Positions 24,327 to 32,449 of a DNA stretch of 64,000 nucleotides are shown piece after piece. Numbering within the stretch: position 1 is the first letter of the stretch; each line of letters starts with the position of its first letter. This DNA is from JAXGMV01 sp040768445 (GTDB lineage: Bacteria > Chloroflexota > Anaerolineae > Anaerolineales > Anaerolineaceae), in contig JAXGMV010000001.1 in the NCBI GenBank assembly GCA_040768445.1, positions 558,001 through 622,000 of the forward strand. The letters run 5' to 3'. The translations under genes and the position numbers were made by a program. The notes under the pieces are model-generated. The model was not told the origin of the DNA. It saw nothing but the letters and a program-made list of their open reading frames with translations, and did not search any database.

Positions 24327-25085
24327 TTGCTGACCATCAGGCAGTGCGCAAAACTGGCAGGCGTCACCGTGCGGACGCTGCACCACTACGACCAAATCGG
24401 TCTGCTCAAACCTGCTCGTCAAAGCGAGAACGGCTACCGGCTGTACGATGAGCAGGATCTCTTACTTCTGCAGCAGATCCTGTTCTACCGCGAACTGGGG
24501 CTTGAGTTGAGAGAGATCAAAGACATTCTTATCACGCCGGGTTTTTCACCTTTGGCTGCACTCAGGCAGCACCGGCAGGTACTTAAGGCCAGGTCTGAAC
24601 GGCTGGATAAGCTGATGGAAACCGTTGACCGCACCATCGAACATCTTGAAGGAGGCAGTATTATGGACAACCACGAGTTATTTGAAGGCTTTTCTGAAGA
24701 GAAGCAAAAGGAGTATGCCGTCGAGGCGGCGAAACTTTACGGTGAGAAAGAGGTGTACGACTCACAGGCACGCTGGGAGTCTTATTCACCAGAGCGCAAG
24801 AAAGCCATCCTGCAGAACGGCAGCCAGATCATCACGCAGATTACCGAAGCCATCCCCTTCGGTGCTGGCAGCCCACAGGTGCAGGCGCTGGTGGCGCAGT
24901 GGCACCGCCATATCGGCAACTTTTACCGCTGCTCTTATGAGGTGTTGGACGGATTGGCTGACCTGTACATGAACAGCCCGGATTTTTACAACAATTTCAA
25001 AAAAGGTCACCCCGACATGCCGGAGTTTCTGAGCGAAGCCATTCATATCTACTGCCGCGGTAAAAGCGGCTTCCTGCCCGAATAA
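24327..25085 (+). CDS. MerR-family activator with TipAS ligand-binding domain
   Basis: 252 residues. The TTG start at 24327 has GGAG seven bases upstream, and the protein then begins at the normal MerR position (TIRQCAKLAGVTVRTLHHYD). The winged helix-turn-helix is at about 1-70, a dimerising coiled coil at about 75-110, and the TipAS domain at about 113-252 with YSPERKKAIL and FYRCSYEVLDGLADLYMNSP. TipAS-type proteins bind thiopeptide or other multi-ring compounds and activate their own promoter. The 19-base-spacer promoter at 24279 fits this. An internal start at 24663 would yield the ligand-binding half alone. Confidence 0.93.
   Translation: MLTIRQCAKLAGVTVRTLHHYDQIGLLKPARQSENGYRLYDEQDLLLLQQILFYRELGLELREIKDILITPGFSPLAALRQHRQVLKARSERLDKLMETVDRTIEHLEGGSIMDNHELFEGFSEEKQKEYAVEAAKLYGEKEVYDSQARWESYSPERKKAILQNGSQIITQITEAIPFGAGSPQVQALVAQWHRHIGNFYRCSYEVLDGLADLYMNSPDFYNNFKKGHPDMPEFLSEAIHIYCRGKSGFLPE
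24663..25085 (+). CDS. TipAS-only product from an internal in-frame start
   Basis: Inside the MerR-TipAS gene, AAGGAGG at 24649-24655 stands seven bases before an in-frame ATG at 24663 (MDNHELFEGF). Translation from here would give a 140-residue protein made only of the drug-binding domain. The same arrangement is established for tipA of Streptomyces lividans, where TipAL and the more abundant TipAS arise from one gene. The Shine-Dalgarno match is better than that of the full-length TTG start. The start is seen in sequence; use of it is inference. Confidence 0.65.
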   Translation: MDNHELFEGFSEEKQKEYAVEAAKLYGEKEVYDSQARWESYSPERKKAILQNGSQIITQITEAIPFGAGSPQVQALVAQWHRHIGNFYRCSYEVLDGLADLYMNSPDFYNNFKKGHPDMPEFLSEAIHIYCRGKSGFLPE

Positions 25086-25105
25086 CCAGTCATAGAAATT
25101 GTTTA

Positions 25106-25138
25106 CCTGCCCGCCTGAGACAGCGGGCAGGTTTTTAT
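25106..25138 (+). terminator. intrinsic terminator of the MerR-TipAS gene
   Basis: Perfect nine-base stem CCTGCCCGC / GCGGGCAGG with an eight-base loop followed by TTTTTATTA. Confidence 0.9.
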
Positions 25139-25206
25139 TAATTAGCACGCCAGCTATCCTATCAGGTACAATAGATGGCATAAACCAAGCAACCCGGGAG
25201 TACATC

Positions 25207-25521
25207 ATGCCACAGCCTTCACTGGTGCAAATTGTCCAGGATTACTATACTTTTCGTGGTCTTACCCAGCCCGATGCCGGGCAGGCTTTTCTGTTCCTCA
25301 CTTCTGAAGTGGGCGAACTGGCGGATGCCTTTGTCCATGACCAGGCTGCCTGGGTGCGCAATAACCCCGACCGCGAGCGCGATGTTGAATCCGAGATCGG
25401 CGACATCCTGATGATGCTTACCGTCTTTGCCGCCACCCAGGGTGTTGACCCGCGTGATGCCATGCTTAAAAAGATGCGCCGCAAGGGTTTCAACTTTTCT
25501 GAATCAGCAGAAGAAAAATGA
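25207..25521 (+). CDS. MazG-like nucleotide pyrophosphohydrolase
   Basis: 104 residues, cytoplasmic, all-alpha NTP-PPase of the short MazG-like type. The ATG at 25207 was chosen because GGGAG precedes it and upstream in-frame codons look like non-coding terminator DNA. Metal-binding acidic residues are in EVGELADAF (helix 2) and ESEIGDILMML (helix 3), matching the E-x-x-E and E-x-x-D pattern. Such enzymes hydrolyse non-canonical or excess nucleoside triphosphates to monophosphates. The stop overlaps the next gene by four bases (ATGA), so the two are translationally coupled. A NUDIX gene follows in the same run. Confidence 0.88.
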   Translation: MPQPSLVQIVQDYYTFRGLTQPDAGQAFLFLTSEVGELADAFVHDQAAWVRNNPDRERDVESEIGDILMMLTVFAATQGVDPRDAMLKKMRRKGFNFSESAEEK

Positions 25522-26228
25522 TCCGGTACCACATCCCACCCCGCCTGTTTGAACTGTACCCCGGCTACGTGCGCGGGTTGGTCATCTGCCAGGATGTGAT
25601 CAACAGCGCTTCGCCCCCCGATCTGACCGCCATGTTGCGCCAGGCTGAGGAGGCATTACGCGCCGCCCTGACGGTGGAAGCCCTGCCGACTCACCCGGTG
25701 ATCGCTGCCTGGCGCGAGGCCTACCGCCGCTTCGGCGCAAAGCCGTCCGAGTTCCGCTCTTCGCTCGAAGCCATGGCGCGCCGCGTCCTGCGCGGGCAGG
25801 AACTGCCCTCGATCAACACACTGGTGGATATCGGCAATTTCCTCTCCATCAGCCGCATGCTGCCGGTGGGTGGCCACGCCATTGACCACCTCATATCTGA
25901 TCTTGAACTCCGTCCGGCTGACGGCAGCGAGACCTTTACCCCCTTTGGCAGCACTGAGGTGGAACATCCTGAGCCGGGCGAGATCATCTTTGTTGAGGGC
26001 CAGCAGGTGCTGACGCGTCGCTGGACCTGGCGCCAGGCCAACCATACCCTCACCCTGCCTGAAACGACTGCCATTGTCTTCAACCTGGACGGGCTGCCGC
26101 CTGTTGGGTTGAAACAGGTCAGGCAAGCAGCTGATGAAACGGCTGCACTGGTCAAGCGCTTCTGCGGCGGCAGCAGTACGTTTACCCTGTTGAGCGTTGA
26201 GAGCCCGCAGGTCACGATTATCCCTTGA
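25518..26228 (+). CDS. free-standing B3/B4 domain protein (tRNA-editing-like)
   Basis: 236 residues matching the B3/4 domain of phenylalanyl-tRNA synthetase beta subunit in free-standing form. Typical stretches are HPVIAAWREAYRRFGAKP, SRRVLRG-like ARRVLRGQELPSINTLVD and PVGGHAIDHL. In PheT this domain clears mischarged Tyr-tRNAPhe; what the stand-alone proteins do is not established, but proof-reading or nucleotide/amino-acid hydrolysis is plausible. It overlaps the MazG-like gene by four bases and is followed 35 bases later by a NUDIX hydrolase, so the three probably form one sanitation operon. Confidence 0.85.
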   Translation: MIRYHIPPRLFELYPGYVRGLVICQDVINSASPPDLTAMLRQAEEALRAALTVEALPTHPVIAAWREAYRRFGAKPSEFRSSLEAMARRVLRGQELPSINTLVDIGNFLSISRMLPVGGHAIDHLISDLELRPADGSETFTPFGSTEVEHPEPGEIIFVEGQQVLTRRWTWRQANHTLTLPETTAIVFNLDGLPPVGLKQVRQAADETAALVKRFCGGSSTFTLLSVESPQVTIIP

Positions 26229-26263
26229 GAGAACACTGTCAACACTATTGACAGGAGACCCTG

Positions 26264-26722
26264 ATGCCAGAGACTGTCACCCTCGATAATCGTTATATTG
26301 TTGCTGTACAGGGTATCGTCCATCACAATGGGCGCTACCTGATGATCGTCCGCAGTGAACAAGATGAAAATGCGCCCGGTACGCTCACCTTTCCTGCCGG
26401 CAAGGTGGAGGGCGTGACTGACCTGCATAATGTGCTGGAATTGGCAGTCGCACGCGAGGTCAAAGAAGAGACTGGCGTTGTGATTGCGCCCGATCCCTAC
26501 TACCTCAACAGCCAAGTCTTCATGGCAGATAACGGCCAGCCGATTGTGCTGGTTAACTACCTGTGCGGTTATGCCGGCGGTCAGGCGATGATCGGCGACC
26601 CGGAGGAAGTCTCAGAGGTGCGCTGGATGACCCCGGCAGAGATACTCAGTCATCCAAAAGCGCCAGCATGGACGCAGTCACTCCTGCTGGCGGCTGAAGC
26701 TGTGATCGACAACCCTCATTAA
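26264..26722 (+). CDS. NUDIX hydrolase
   Basis: 152 residues, single NUDIX domain. The catalytic helix ends in AREVKEETGVV, which carries the R-E-x-x-E-E-x-G core; the upstream Gly-to-Glu spacing (FPAGKVEGVTDLHNVLELAV) is longer than the classical box. NUDIX enzymes cleave nucleoside diphosphates linked to another group, including oxidised nucleotides; the substrate cannot be predicted. AGGAG lies before the ATG. It is the third gene behind MazG-like and B3/4 genes and the last before a shared terminator. Confidence 0.9.
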   Translation: MPETVTLDNRYIVAVQGIVHHNGRYLMIVRSEQDENAPGTLTFPAGKVEGVTDLHNVLELAVAREVKEETGVVIAPDPYYLNSQVFMADNGQPIVLVNYLCGYAGGQAMIGDPEEVSEVRWMTPAEILSHPKAPAWTQSLLLAAEAVIDNPH

Positions 26723-26723
26723 C

Positions 26724-26754
26724 TAAAAAACAGGGCGTTTCGGGCCCTGTTTAA
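26724..26754. terminator. convergent bidirectional terminator
   Basis: ACAGGGC / GCCCTGT stem. On the minus strand it is followed by TTTTTTAG and on the plus strand by TTAAATTTTA, so it can end both the NUDIX run and typA. Confidence 0.85.
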
Positions 26755-26774
26755 ATTTTATTCTCTCTCCTGGT

Positions 26775-28631
26775 TTAAGCTTCGTCCAGCTCTTTGGCTT
26801 TCTTGGTCACCTTGCCGCGTTCTTCGGTGTTCAAGATCCTCTTGCGGATACGGAAGGTCAGCGGTGTCACTTCCAGCAGTTCATCATCCGAGAGGTATTC
26901 AATAGCCTCATCCAGGCTCATATTGCGCGGCGGCGTTAGCCGTATTTCAATATCCTTGTTGGACTGTCGCATGTTGGTCAGGTGTTTCTTTTTGCACACG
27001 TTCACCGTCAGGTCTCCCTGCCGCAGGGTCTCACCCACCACCATGCCCTCATACACATCTACGCCGGCCCCCACGAACAGGTAACCGCGCTCCTCGGCAT
27101 TCTTCAAACCATAGGTGGTGGACATGCCGGTTTCCCATGCCACAATGGAATTGGTCTGCCGTGCAGGGATGGCGCCAGCATACGCCTGGTAGCCATTAAA
27201 GATGGTATTCATCACGCCGGTACCGCGCGTGGACGTAAGGAATTGGTAGCGGAAGCCAAGCAAACCACGCGTGGGCACGTTGAAGCGCAGGTGAACCGTA
27301 TTATCCGGGTTATTGAGCATGCTCAACATCACGCCGCGTCGTCCGCCCAGCATTTCAACCACGGTACCCACAAAGGCTTCGGGTACGTCTACATGCAGTT
27401 CTTCATACGGCTCCAACAAGTTGCCTTCTTCGTCATGTTGGAAGATCACTTCCGGCCTTGAGACCTGGAACTCGTAGCCTTCACGCCGCATGGTTTCAAT
27501 CAAAATCGCAAGGTGCAGTTCTCCGCGCCCTGCAACCAGGAAGGTATCAGCAGACTCGGTTTCCTTCACCCGCAGCGCTACATTGTTACGCAGTTCGGTG
27601 AACAGGCGCTCACGCAGCTTGCGCGAAGTGCTCCACTTGCCCTCACGGCCGGTAAAAGGTGAGGTGTTGACGCCGAAGGTCATCTGCACAGTCGGCTCCT
27701 CCACATGGATGGGCGGTAGTGCAACCGGGTTGTCGGGGTCTGCCAGGGTTTCACCGATGGCAATATCTTCCAGCCCGGCAATAGCGACGATTTCACCGGC
27801 TTCTGCCAGTGGGACATCCGCTTTTGTCAATCCATCAAACACGTGCAGGTAGCGCGCCTGGTCCATATACATAGCACCGTGCAAGCCCATCCTGGCAATG
27901 CGTTGGCCTGACCTGACACGCCCGGCAGAGATACGCCCAATGGCAGTGATGCCGCGGTATTCGTCGTAAGCCAGGTTGGTCACCAGCATCTGGAAAGGTG
28001 CGTCAGCGTCCACTTCCGGCGCTGGTACGTGGTCAAGAATGGCACGGAACAACGGCTGCAAGGTATCTTCCAGTACCGGCGTCGGGCCGGATTGACCGGT
28101 GATACCGTTAGCATAAATAATCGGAAAATCCGCCTGTTCCTCGCTGGCGCCCAGCTCAATGAACAGGTCAAAGGTATTGTTCAAGGTCGGCTCAGGGATG
28201 GCATCCTTGCGGTCCATCTTGTTGATCACCACAATGGCGCGATGCCCCATCTCCAGCGCCTTCTTCAGTACAAAGCGGGTCTGCGGCATTGGTCCCTCTG
28301 CCGCATCAACCAACAGCAGAACGCCGTCCACCATATTCATCACGCGCTCCACCTCGCCGCCAAAATCGGCATGACCGGGGGTATCAACAATGTTGATTTT
28401 CACCAGCTTGCCGGTATCCGGGTGCGGGATGGTGATGGAAGTATTCTTTGAGAGGATGGTAATGCCGCGCTCTCTCTCGAGGTCATTGGAATCCATCACC
28501 CTCACCATCACCTGCTGGTTTTCGCGGAAAACGCGTGCCTGCCGTAACAGCTGGTCTACCAGCGTGGTTTTGCCATGGTCTACATGAGCGATGATGGCGA
28601 TATTGCGGATATCATTTCGTATTGTTTTCAT
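26775..28631 (-). CDS. typA: ribosome-associated GTPase BipA/TypA
   Basis: Translational GTPase that binds the 70S ribosome and helps assembly and stress or low-temperature translation; cytoplasmic, 618 residues, normal length. The ATG at 28631 starts the protein just before the G domain; longer frames lack family similarity. GTP motifs are AHVDHGKTT (15-23), RGITILSKN, DTPGHADF and NKMDR. EF-G-like domains II, III and V and the BipA-specific C-terminal domain (KGLKNAEERGYLFVGAG-like, TYGLKNAEERG) follow. It is monocistronic. The upstream gap borders the AT-rich toxin-antitoxin island. Confidence 0.97.
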   Translation of the reverse strand: MKTIRNDIRNIAIIAHVDHGKTTLVDQLLRQARVFRENQQVMVRVMDSNDLERERGITILSKNTSITIPHPDTGKLVKINIVDTPGHADFGGEVERVMNMVDGVLLLVDAAEGPMPQTRFVLKKALEMGHRAIVVINKMDRKDAIPEPTLNNTFDLFIELGASEEQADFPIIYANGITGQSGPTPVLEDTLQPLFRAILDHVPAPEVDADAPFQMLVTNLAYDEYRGITAIGRISAGRVRSGQRIARMGLHGAMYMDQARYLHVFDGLTKADVPLAEAGEIVAIAGLEDIAIGETLADPDNPVALPPIHVEEPTVQMTFGVNTSPFTGREGKWSTSRKLRERLFTELRNNVALRVKETESADTFLVAGRGELHLAILIETMRREGYEFQVSRPEVIFQHDEEGNLLEPYEELHVDVPEAFVGTVVEMLGGRRGVMLSMLNNPDNTVHLRFNVPTRGLLGFRYQFLTSTRGTGVMNTIFNGYQAYAGAIPARQTNSIVAWETGMSTTYGLKNAEERGYLFVGAGVDVYEGMVVGETLRQGDLTVNVCKKKHLTNMRQSNKDIEIRLTPPRNMSLDEAIEYLSDDELLEVTPLTFRIRKRILNTEERGKVTKKAKELDEA

Positions 28632-28869
28632 AAGCCAACCTGTTAATCTATAAAAACCCGGTATTGACCCGGGTGAATGCACTGCTGCCGTATTCTGGTT
28701 CGTGTTGCTAACCCTGTCTGCTAATTGCGGGATGGAATGATACCAAATCCTGCCCATTTTGAACAGAGGGGTATTTTCATTAAAATGAAAGGATAGTTTT
28801 TTTGGAATTTACCTGTTTCAAGAATTTGGTATGTCACCCTATAATTAATTGCGGAAACTTGAATGATTT

Positions 28870-29013
28870 ATGCTTATGAGGAAAAAAACACTTCAAAATG
28901 ACACCAGACTGTCCATTAAAAATTGTGATAGTCTCCTCAAGCCAATGACCCTGTATACAAGAGAGGCGTTGAGAGAATACTCTATCTTATCAACTCTATT
29001 TAAACTAGAATGA
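28870..29013 (+). CDS. possible small basic protein upstream of the AbiE genes
   Basis: An uninterrupted 47-codon frame from an ATG at 28870 (second ATG at 28876) to TGA at 29011-29013. The product is basic and hydrophilic (starts MLMRKKTLQNDT). TTTCAA 28816-28821 and TATAAT 28840-28845, 18 bases apart, could drive it. No ribosome binding site is seen and no family is recognised, so this may be chance in AT-rich DNA. Confidence 0.2.
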   Translation: MLMRKKTLQNDTRLSIKNCDSLLKPMTLYTREALREYSILSTLFKLE

Positions 29014-29018
29014 GGATC

Positions 29019-29064
29019 TTTACAACCATACTCATTTTACATATAATATGAGTATGGTTGTAAA
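29019..29064 (+). promoter_or_regulatory. AbiE promoter covered by a 17-base perfect inverted repeat
   Basis: TTTACAACCATACTCAT (29019-29035) and its exact complement ATGAGTATGGTTGTAAA (29048-29064) flank 12 bases. TTTACA at 29019-29024 is a -35 box and TATAAT at 29042-29047 the -10 box, 17 bases apart, so the repeat covers the whole promoter. AbiEi antitoxins are known to repress their own operon by binding inverted repeats. Confidence 0.78.
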
Positions 29065-29071
29065 TAATAAA

Positions 29072-29665
29072 ATGTCACAATTAGAAAGAATAAGAAAACT
29101 TTTAGCAGACCAAAATGGTACACTATTAACTTCCGATTTGGCTAAGTTCAATATTCCTAGAATCTACCTCTCAATTTTGGAGCACAACGGTGAGATCGAA
29201 AGGGTTTCAAGAGGTATCTATAAGTTGGTTGCTTCAATCGAAGATGAAATGTTTAACTTTCAAGCCAGATTTAAGTCATCCATTTACTCACATGAGACAG
29301 CCCTCTATCTTCTCGATTTGACGGATAGAACCCCATTGTTCTTTTCAATTTCTGTGCCTGTTGGATATCATTCAATTAATTTAAAACAGAGCGCTCATAA
29401 AACCTTTTATGTAAATCGAGATCTGTTTGATTTGGGTGTTATTACAATGAAATCTCCCCATGGAAATGAGATCAGAACTACGAATCTTGAAAGGACAATA
29501 TGTGATGTATTGCGGAGCAGGAACCAGCTAGATATCCAATTCGTCAACGAAGCCTTAAAAAAATATGTGATCCGTAAAGACAGGAATATAGACCAACTAT
29601 ACTATTATGCAAAGCAATTCAGAATCAAAAATATTGTTAGAGAATATATTGAGGTTCTCTTATGA
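29072..29665 (+). CDS. abiEi: AbiEi-type antitoxin (type IV toxin-antitoxin, transcriptional repressor)
   Basis: Antitoxin and autorepressor, 197 residues from the ATG at 29072, where the family N-terminus begins (MSQLERIRKLLADQNG). ATGs at 29048 and 29054 are in frame; the first lies in the operator, and the second would give a leaderless mRNA. The N-terminal winged helix (SDLAKFNIPRIYLSILEHNG, then ERVSRGIYK) binds DNA; the C-terminal domain has SHETALYLLDLTDRTP and RTTNLERTICDVLR, both typical of the AbiEi family. It overlaps abiEii by four bases (ATGA). Low GC compared with neighbours suggests horizontal transfer. Confidence 0.9.
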   Translation: MSQLERIRKLLADQNGTLLTSDLAKFNIPRIYLSILEHNGEIERVSRGIYKLVASIEDEMFNFQARFKSSIYSHETALYLLDLTDRTPLFFSISVPVGYHSINLKQSAHKTFYVNRDLFDLGVITMKSPHGNEIRTTNLERTICDVLRSRNQLDIQFVNEALKKYVIRKDRNIDQLYYYAKQFRIKNIVREYIEVLL

Positions 29666-30489
29666 GTAAAGCAATGCAGTTAAAAGCCAAAATCAAAAAC
29701 CTGGCATCGAAAAACCATGTATCTGCTCAAGCTGTTTTGCAAAATTTTATGCTGGAACGTTTACTGGAAAGAATATCACTCTCAAAATATAAAGACGTGT
29801 TTATTCTCAAAGGTGGAATGTTGATCGCTTCAATGGTTGGGATTCACAGTAGAACAACCATGGACATGGATGCAACACTAAGGGGCTATCCACTAACAGA
29901 AAAAGCATTACAAGTAGCTCTTTCGGAAATATGCACCATTCCACTCGGGGATGAGGTCACTCTGGAGATAGGCCACATTACACCAATTCGAGAGGATGAC
30001 GAATATGGTGGTTTCCGTGTTGCAATTCTTGCCAAGTATGAATCAATCAATACTCCTTTGAAAATCGATATTACTACTGGAGACATTATTACCCCCGACG
30101 CAGTTCGCTATGCATTTCGTTCGAATTTTGAAGAAAAGACCTTCGAAGTCTGGGCATACAATGTTGAAACGATATTGGCAGAGAAAGTTGAGACCATTTT
30201 ACGGAGGAGTATTCTCAACACCCGACCAAGAGATTTTTATGATGCCTATATCATTATGAAGACTCAGCACCAGACTATCTACAAGAATATTTTTGTCTCT
30301 GCATTGGGTGCTACATCGAAAAAAAGGATGTCACTTAACGCGTTGCAAGATAAAGACAAAATTCTATTAACAATCAAAGCAGATCCAATCATGAGACGAC
30401 GTTGGGATCGTTATTGCAAAGAGAACTACTATGCAAACGGTATTGGGTTTGATGAGGTGATTGGAATTTTACTGGAAATAATTAATTAG
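29662..30489 (+). CDS. abiEii: AbiEii/AbiGii-type nucleotidyltransferase toxin
   Basis: Toxin of the type IV AbiE system, 275 residues. The DNA-polymerase-beta-like nucleotidyltransferase core has FILKGGM (48-53), in which the usual GG(S/T) reads GGM, then RTTMDMDATL with Asp68 and Asp70 as metal ligands. Later motifs are AEKVETILRR and RPRDFYDAYII. Family members add nucleotides to target RNAs (tRNA acceptor ends in related MenT toxins) and halt growth, giving phage abortive infection or plasmid-type stability. Translational coupling to abiEi supports balanced synthesis. The AT-rich composition matches abiEi. Confidence 0.92.
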   Translation: MSKAMQLKAKIKNLASKNHVSAQAVLQNFMLERLLERISLSKYKDVFILKGGMLIASMVGIHSRTTMDMDATLRGYPLTEKALQVALSEICTIPLGDEVTLEIGHITPIREDDEYGGFRVAILAKYESINTPLKIDITTGDIITPDAVRYAFRSNFEEKTFEVWAYNVETILAEKVETILRRSILNTRPRDFYDAYIIMKTQHQTIYKNIFVSALGATSKKRMSLNALQDKDKILLTIKADPIMRRRWDRYCKENYYANGIGFDEVIGILLEIIN

Positions 30490-30683
30490 CGCTTTGTTGG
30501 GGGGTTACTAAATCAATCTACAAAAAATCTGGAAGCCAGAATTTCTGAAAATTGATCGCAAAAAATGCACGAATTTGTGTGGATTGCCCTCTTTTATCTT
30601 CACTCACATTTAGTTATGATTAACTAACCTTTCATTTCACCTGCTCACAACCATCCTTTTCTCTCAACCTGATTGGAGGCATT

Positions 30684-31217
30684 ATGTCTGAAAACCTTGT
30701 TCCACTGGCATTTGCATTGGTGTGCGGCGGCTTTTTCTTTATTCTCATTCTTGCTCTGGGAGTTTACCTCGTCAGTTTCAGTGTTCGCAGTAAAAAGAAG
30801 GCAGAAGCCAGCCAGGGTTGGCCGTCTGTGCCGGGTATGATACTAACTTCAGAAGTAAAGCGTTCTATGAGCACCGATGATGATGGCAACACCGATTATT
30901 CCTATACCCCGGCGGTTACCTACAGCTACCAGGTAAACGGACAACCCTATGAAAGCAATCTAATGGCCTTTGGCGGCGTGGTAGGACACAGCAACCCGGC
31001 CAAGGCACAGGAACAGCTCAGGCCGTTCCCTACTGGTGCACAGGTGCCCGTTTTCTTCAACCCACAAAAACCGGATGAAGCTGTCCTCAGCCAGAAACCC
31101 GGCGGCGCAAAAATGGCGCTCATTGGCGGCATCATCTGCATCGTACTCAGTATCTGCGTGGCCTGCCCACTGATGGTTGGCGTTGTACGAAACATCCTGC
31201 CTCTGCTGGGATCATAG
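30684..31217 (+). CDS. DUF3592 membrane protein
   Basis: 177 residues with a helix at each end (about 8-32 and 145-170) and a beta-rich middle of about 100 residues that should sit on one side of the membrane. The middle matches DUF3592: GWPSVPGMILTSEV, TPAVTYSYQVNGQPYESN and VPVFFNPQKPDEAVL. No function is assigned to the family. GGAGG four bases before the ATG sets the start. It is the first gene of normal base composition to the right of the AbiE island and appears to be transcribed alone. Confidence 0.85.
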   Translation: MSENLVPLAFALVCGGFFFILILALGVYLVSFSVRSKKKAEASQGWPSVPGMILTSEVKRSMSTDDDGNTDYSYTPAVTYSYQVNGQPYESNLMAFGGVVGHSNPAKAQEQLRPFPTGAQVPVFFNPQKPDEAVLSQKPGGAKMALIGGIICIVLSICVACPLMVGVVRNILPLLGS

Positions 31218-31378
31218 CCCTGACGACTGTATACCCTGCCGCATGACGGGCTTGTTCACACACCAATGCCCATCTGTTGAATGATAGCGCCCCGTTTGAA
31301 CGCTTTTAGCCAGTCTCAATCTGGTAGAATAGACCTGTTAATATTTTTCGGACGCGGCCGGTAGTTGGAGCATAAATC

Positions 31379-32332
31379 ATGAACCAAACAATTGATAAAA
31401 AACGCATTCTAATCTTTTTGATACTTGCTTTCGGCATTGCCTGGGCCGGTGGCCTGGTGGTTTTTATAACTGGCGGGATGGCAGACAGCCCGGTCATTGC
31501 GGGTAATTTGACACTGGCAACCGTGTTGATCGCCGTGGTCTACATGTGGGCACCTGCACTGGCCAACATCCTCACACGCGTCACCACGCATGAGGGTTGG
31601 AAGAATAACTGGCTCAAGCCAAACTTCAAGAAGGGTTGGCCGTTGTGGCTGGCAGCCTGGGTTCTGCCCGGTGTGCTGACCATCCTCGGCGCAGCGCAGT
31701 TCTTTGCCTTATTCCCACAGTATTTTGACAGCAATTTGAACACTGTCAAGCAGATCCTGGACAGCGCCGGTTGGACAGAGCGCGGTCTGACGCCCTGGAT
31801 GTTGATCGGTATCCAGGTGGTACAGGGCATACTGATCTCACCGCTGGTAAATGGCTTCTTTACCTTCGGCGAGGAGTTCGGCTGGCGCGGTTACCTGCTG
31901 CAGAAACTGATGCCGCTAGGCAGCCGCAAAGCCGTTCTGCTCTCCGGGGTTATCTGGGGTATATGGCACTGGCCGGTGATTGCCATGGGACACAACTACG
32001 GGTTGGACTATACCGGTGCACCCTGGTTGGGCATGTTGATGATGGTTTGGTTTACCATCGTGATGGGCGTATTCCTCTCCTGGGTGACCCTGCGCGGCGG
32101 CTCTGTCTGGCCGGCAGTGATCGGTCATGCAGCCATCAACGGCATTGCCGGGCTGGGGTCGCTGTTTGTCAAAAGCACGCCCAACCCGCTCTTCGGCCCC
32201 CTCCCGGTCGGTATCATTGGCTCAATCGGATTTGCCTTGGCCGCCGGCTGGATACTGGCATCCAAAAACGGCCTGAAATCGGTTGTGGAAATTCCACCTG
32301 TAGAACCCGTCTCAAACGAGACTGTCTTGTAA
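31379..32332 (+). CDS. CPBP-family intramembrane glutamic protease (CAAX-protease-like)
   Basis: 317 residues, about eight transmembrane helices. The family catalytic motifs are present: EEFGWRGYLLQKL (motif 1, EExxxR), GVIWGIWHWP (motif 2, with the catalytic His) and GHAAINGI (motif 3). Eukaryotic and archaeal relatives cut prenylated proteins; bacterial members act in bacteriocin immunity, peptide maturation or regulated proteolysis, and the substrate here is unknown. A GGAG lies ten bases before the ATG. A terminator follows, so it is a single-gene unit. Confidence 0.92.
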   Translation: MNQTIDKKRILIFLILAFGIAWAGGLVVFITGGMADSPVIAGNLTLATVLIAVVYMWAPALANILTRVTTHEGWKNNWLKPNFKKGWPLWLAAWVLPGVLTILGAAQFFALFPQYFDSNLNTVKQILDSAGWTERGLTPWMLIGIQVVQGILISPLVNGFFTFGEEFGWRGYLLQKLMPLGSRKAVLLSGVIWGIWHWPVIAMGHNYGLDYTGAPWLGMLMMVWFTIVMGVFLSWVTLRGGSVWPAVIGHAAINGIAGLGSLFVKSTPNPLFGPLPVGIIGSIGFALAAGWILASKNGLKSVVEIPPVEPVSNETVL

Positions 32333-32351
32333 GTCACACTGTTGATTATTC

Positions 32352-32392
32352 ACAATCACCCCGACCATCAGGTGCCGGGGTGATTGTTTGTA
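32352..32392 (+). terminator. intrinsic terminator of the CPBP protease gene
   Basis: Twelve-base stem ACAATCACCCCG / CGGGGTGATTGT followed by TTGTAATG; the loop is about twelve bases. Confidence 0.8.
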
Positions 32393-32449
32393 ATGACATT
32401 TGTCACACTATATTCGGGAATTTAGTACTTACCAAATTGGAATATGAGA

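Larger units (their letters stand above)
28632..29071. other. AT-rich boundary region between typA and the AbiE genes
   Basis: 440 bases. The left part should carry the typA promoter (minus strand); no clear box pair is seen. GC falls sharply near 28770. The right part holds TATAAT at 28840-28845, a possible 47-codon reading frame (28870-29013) and the AbiE promoter palindrome (29019-29064). No flanking direct repeat or integrase gene is visible. Confidence 0.5.
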
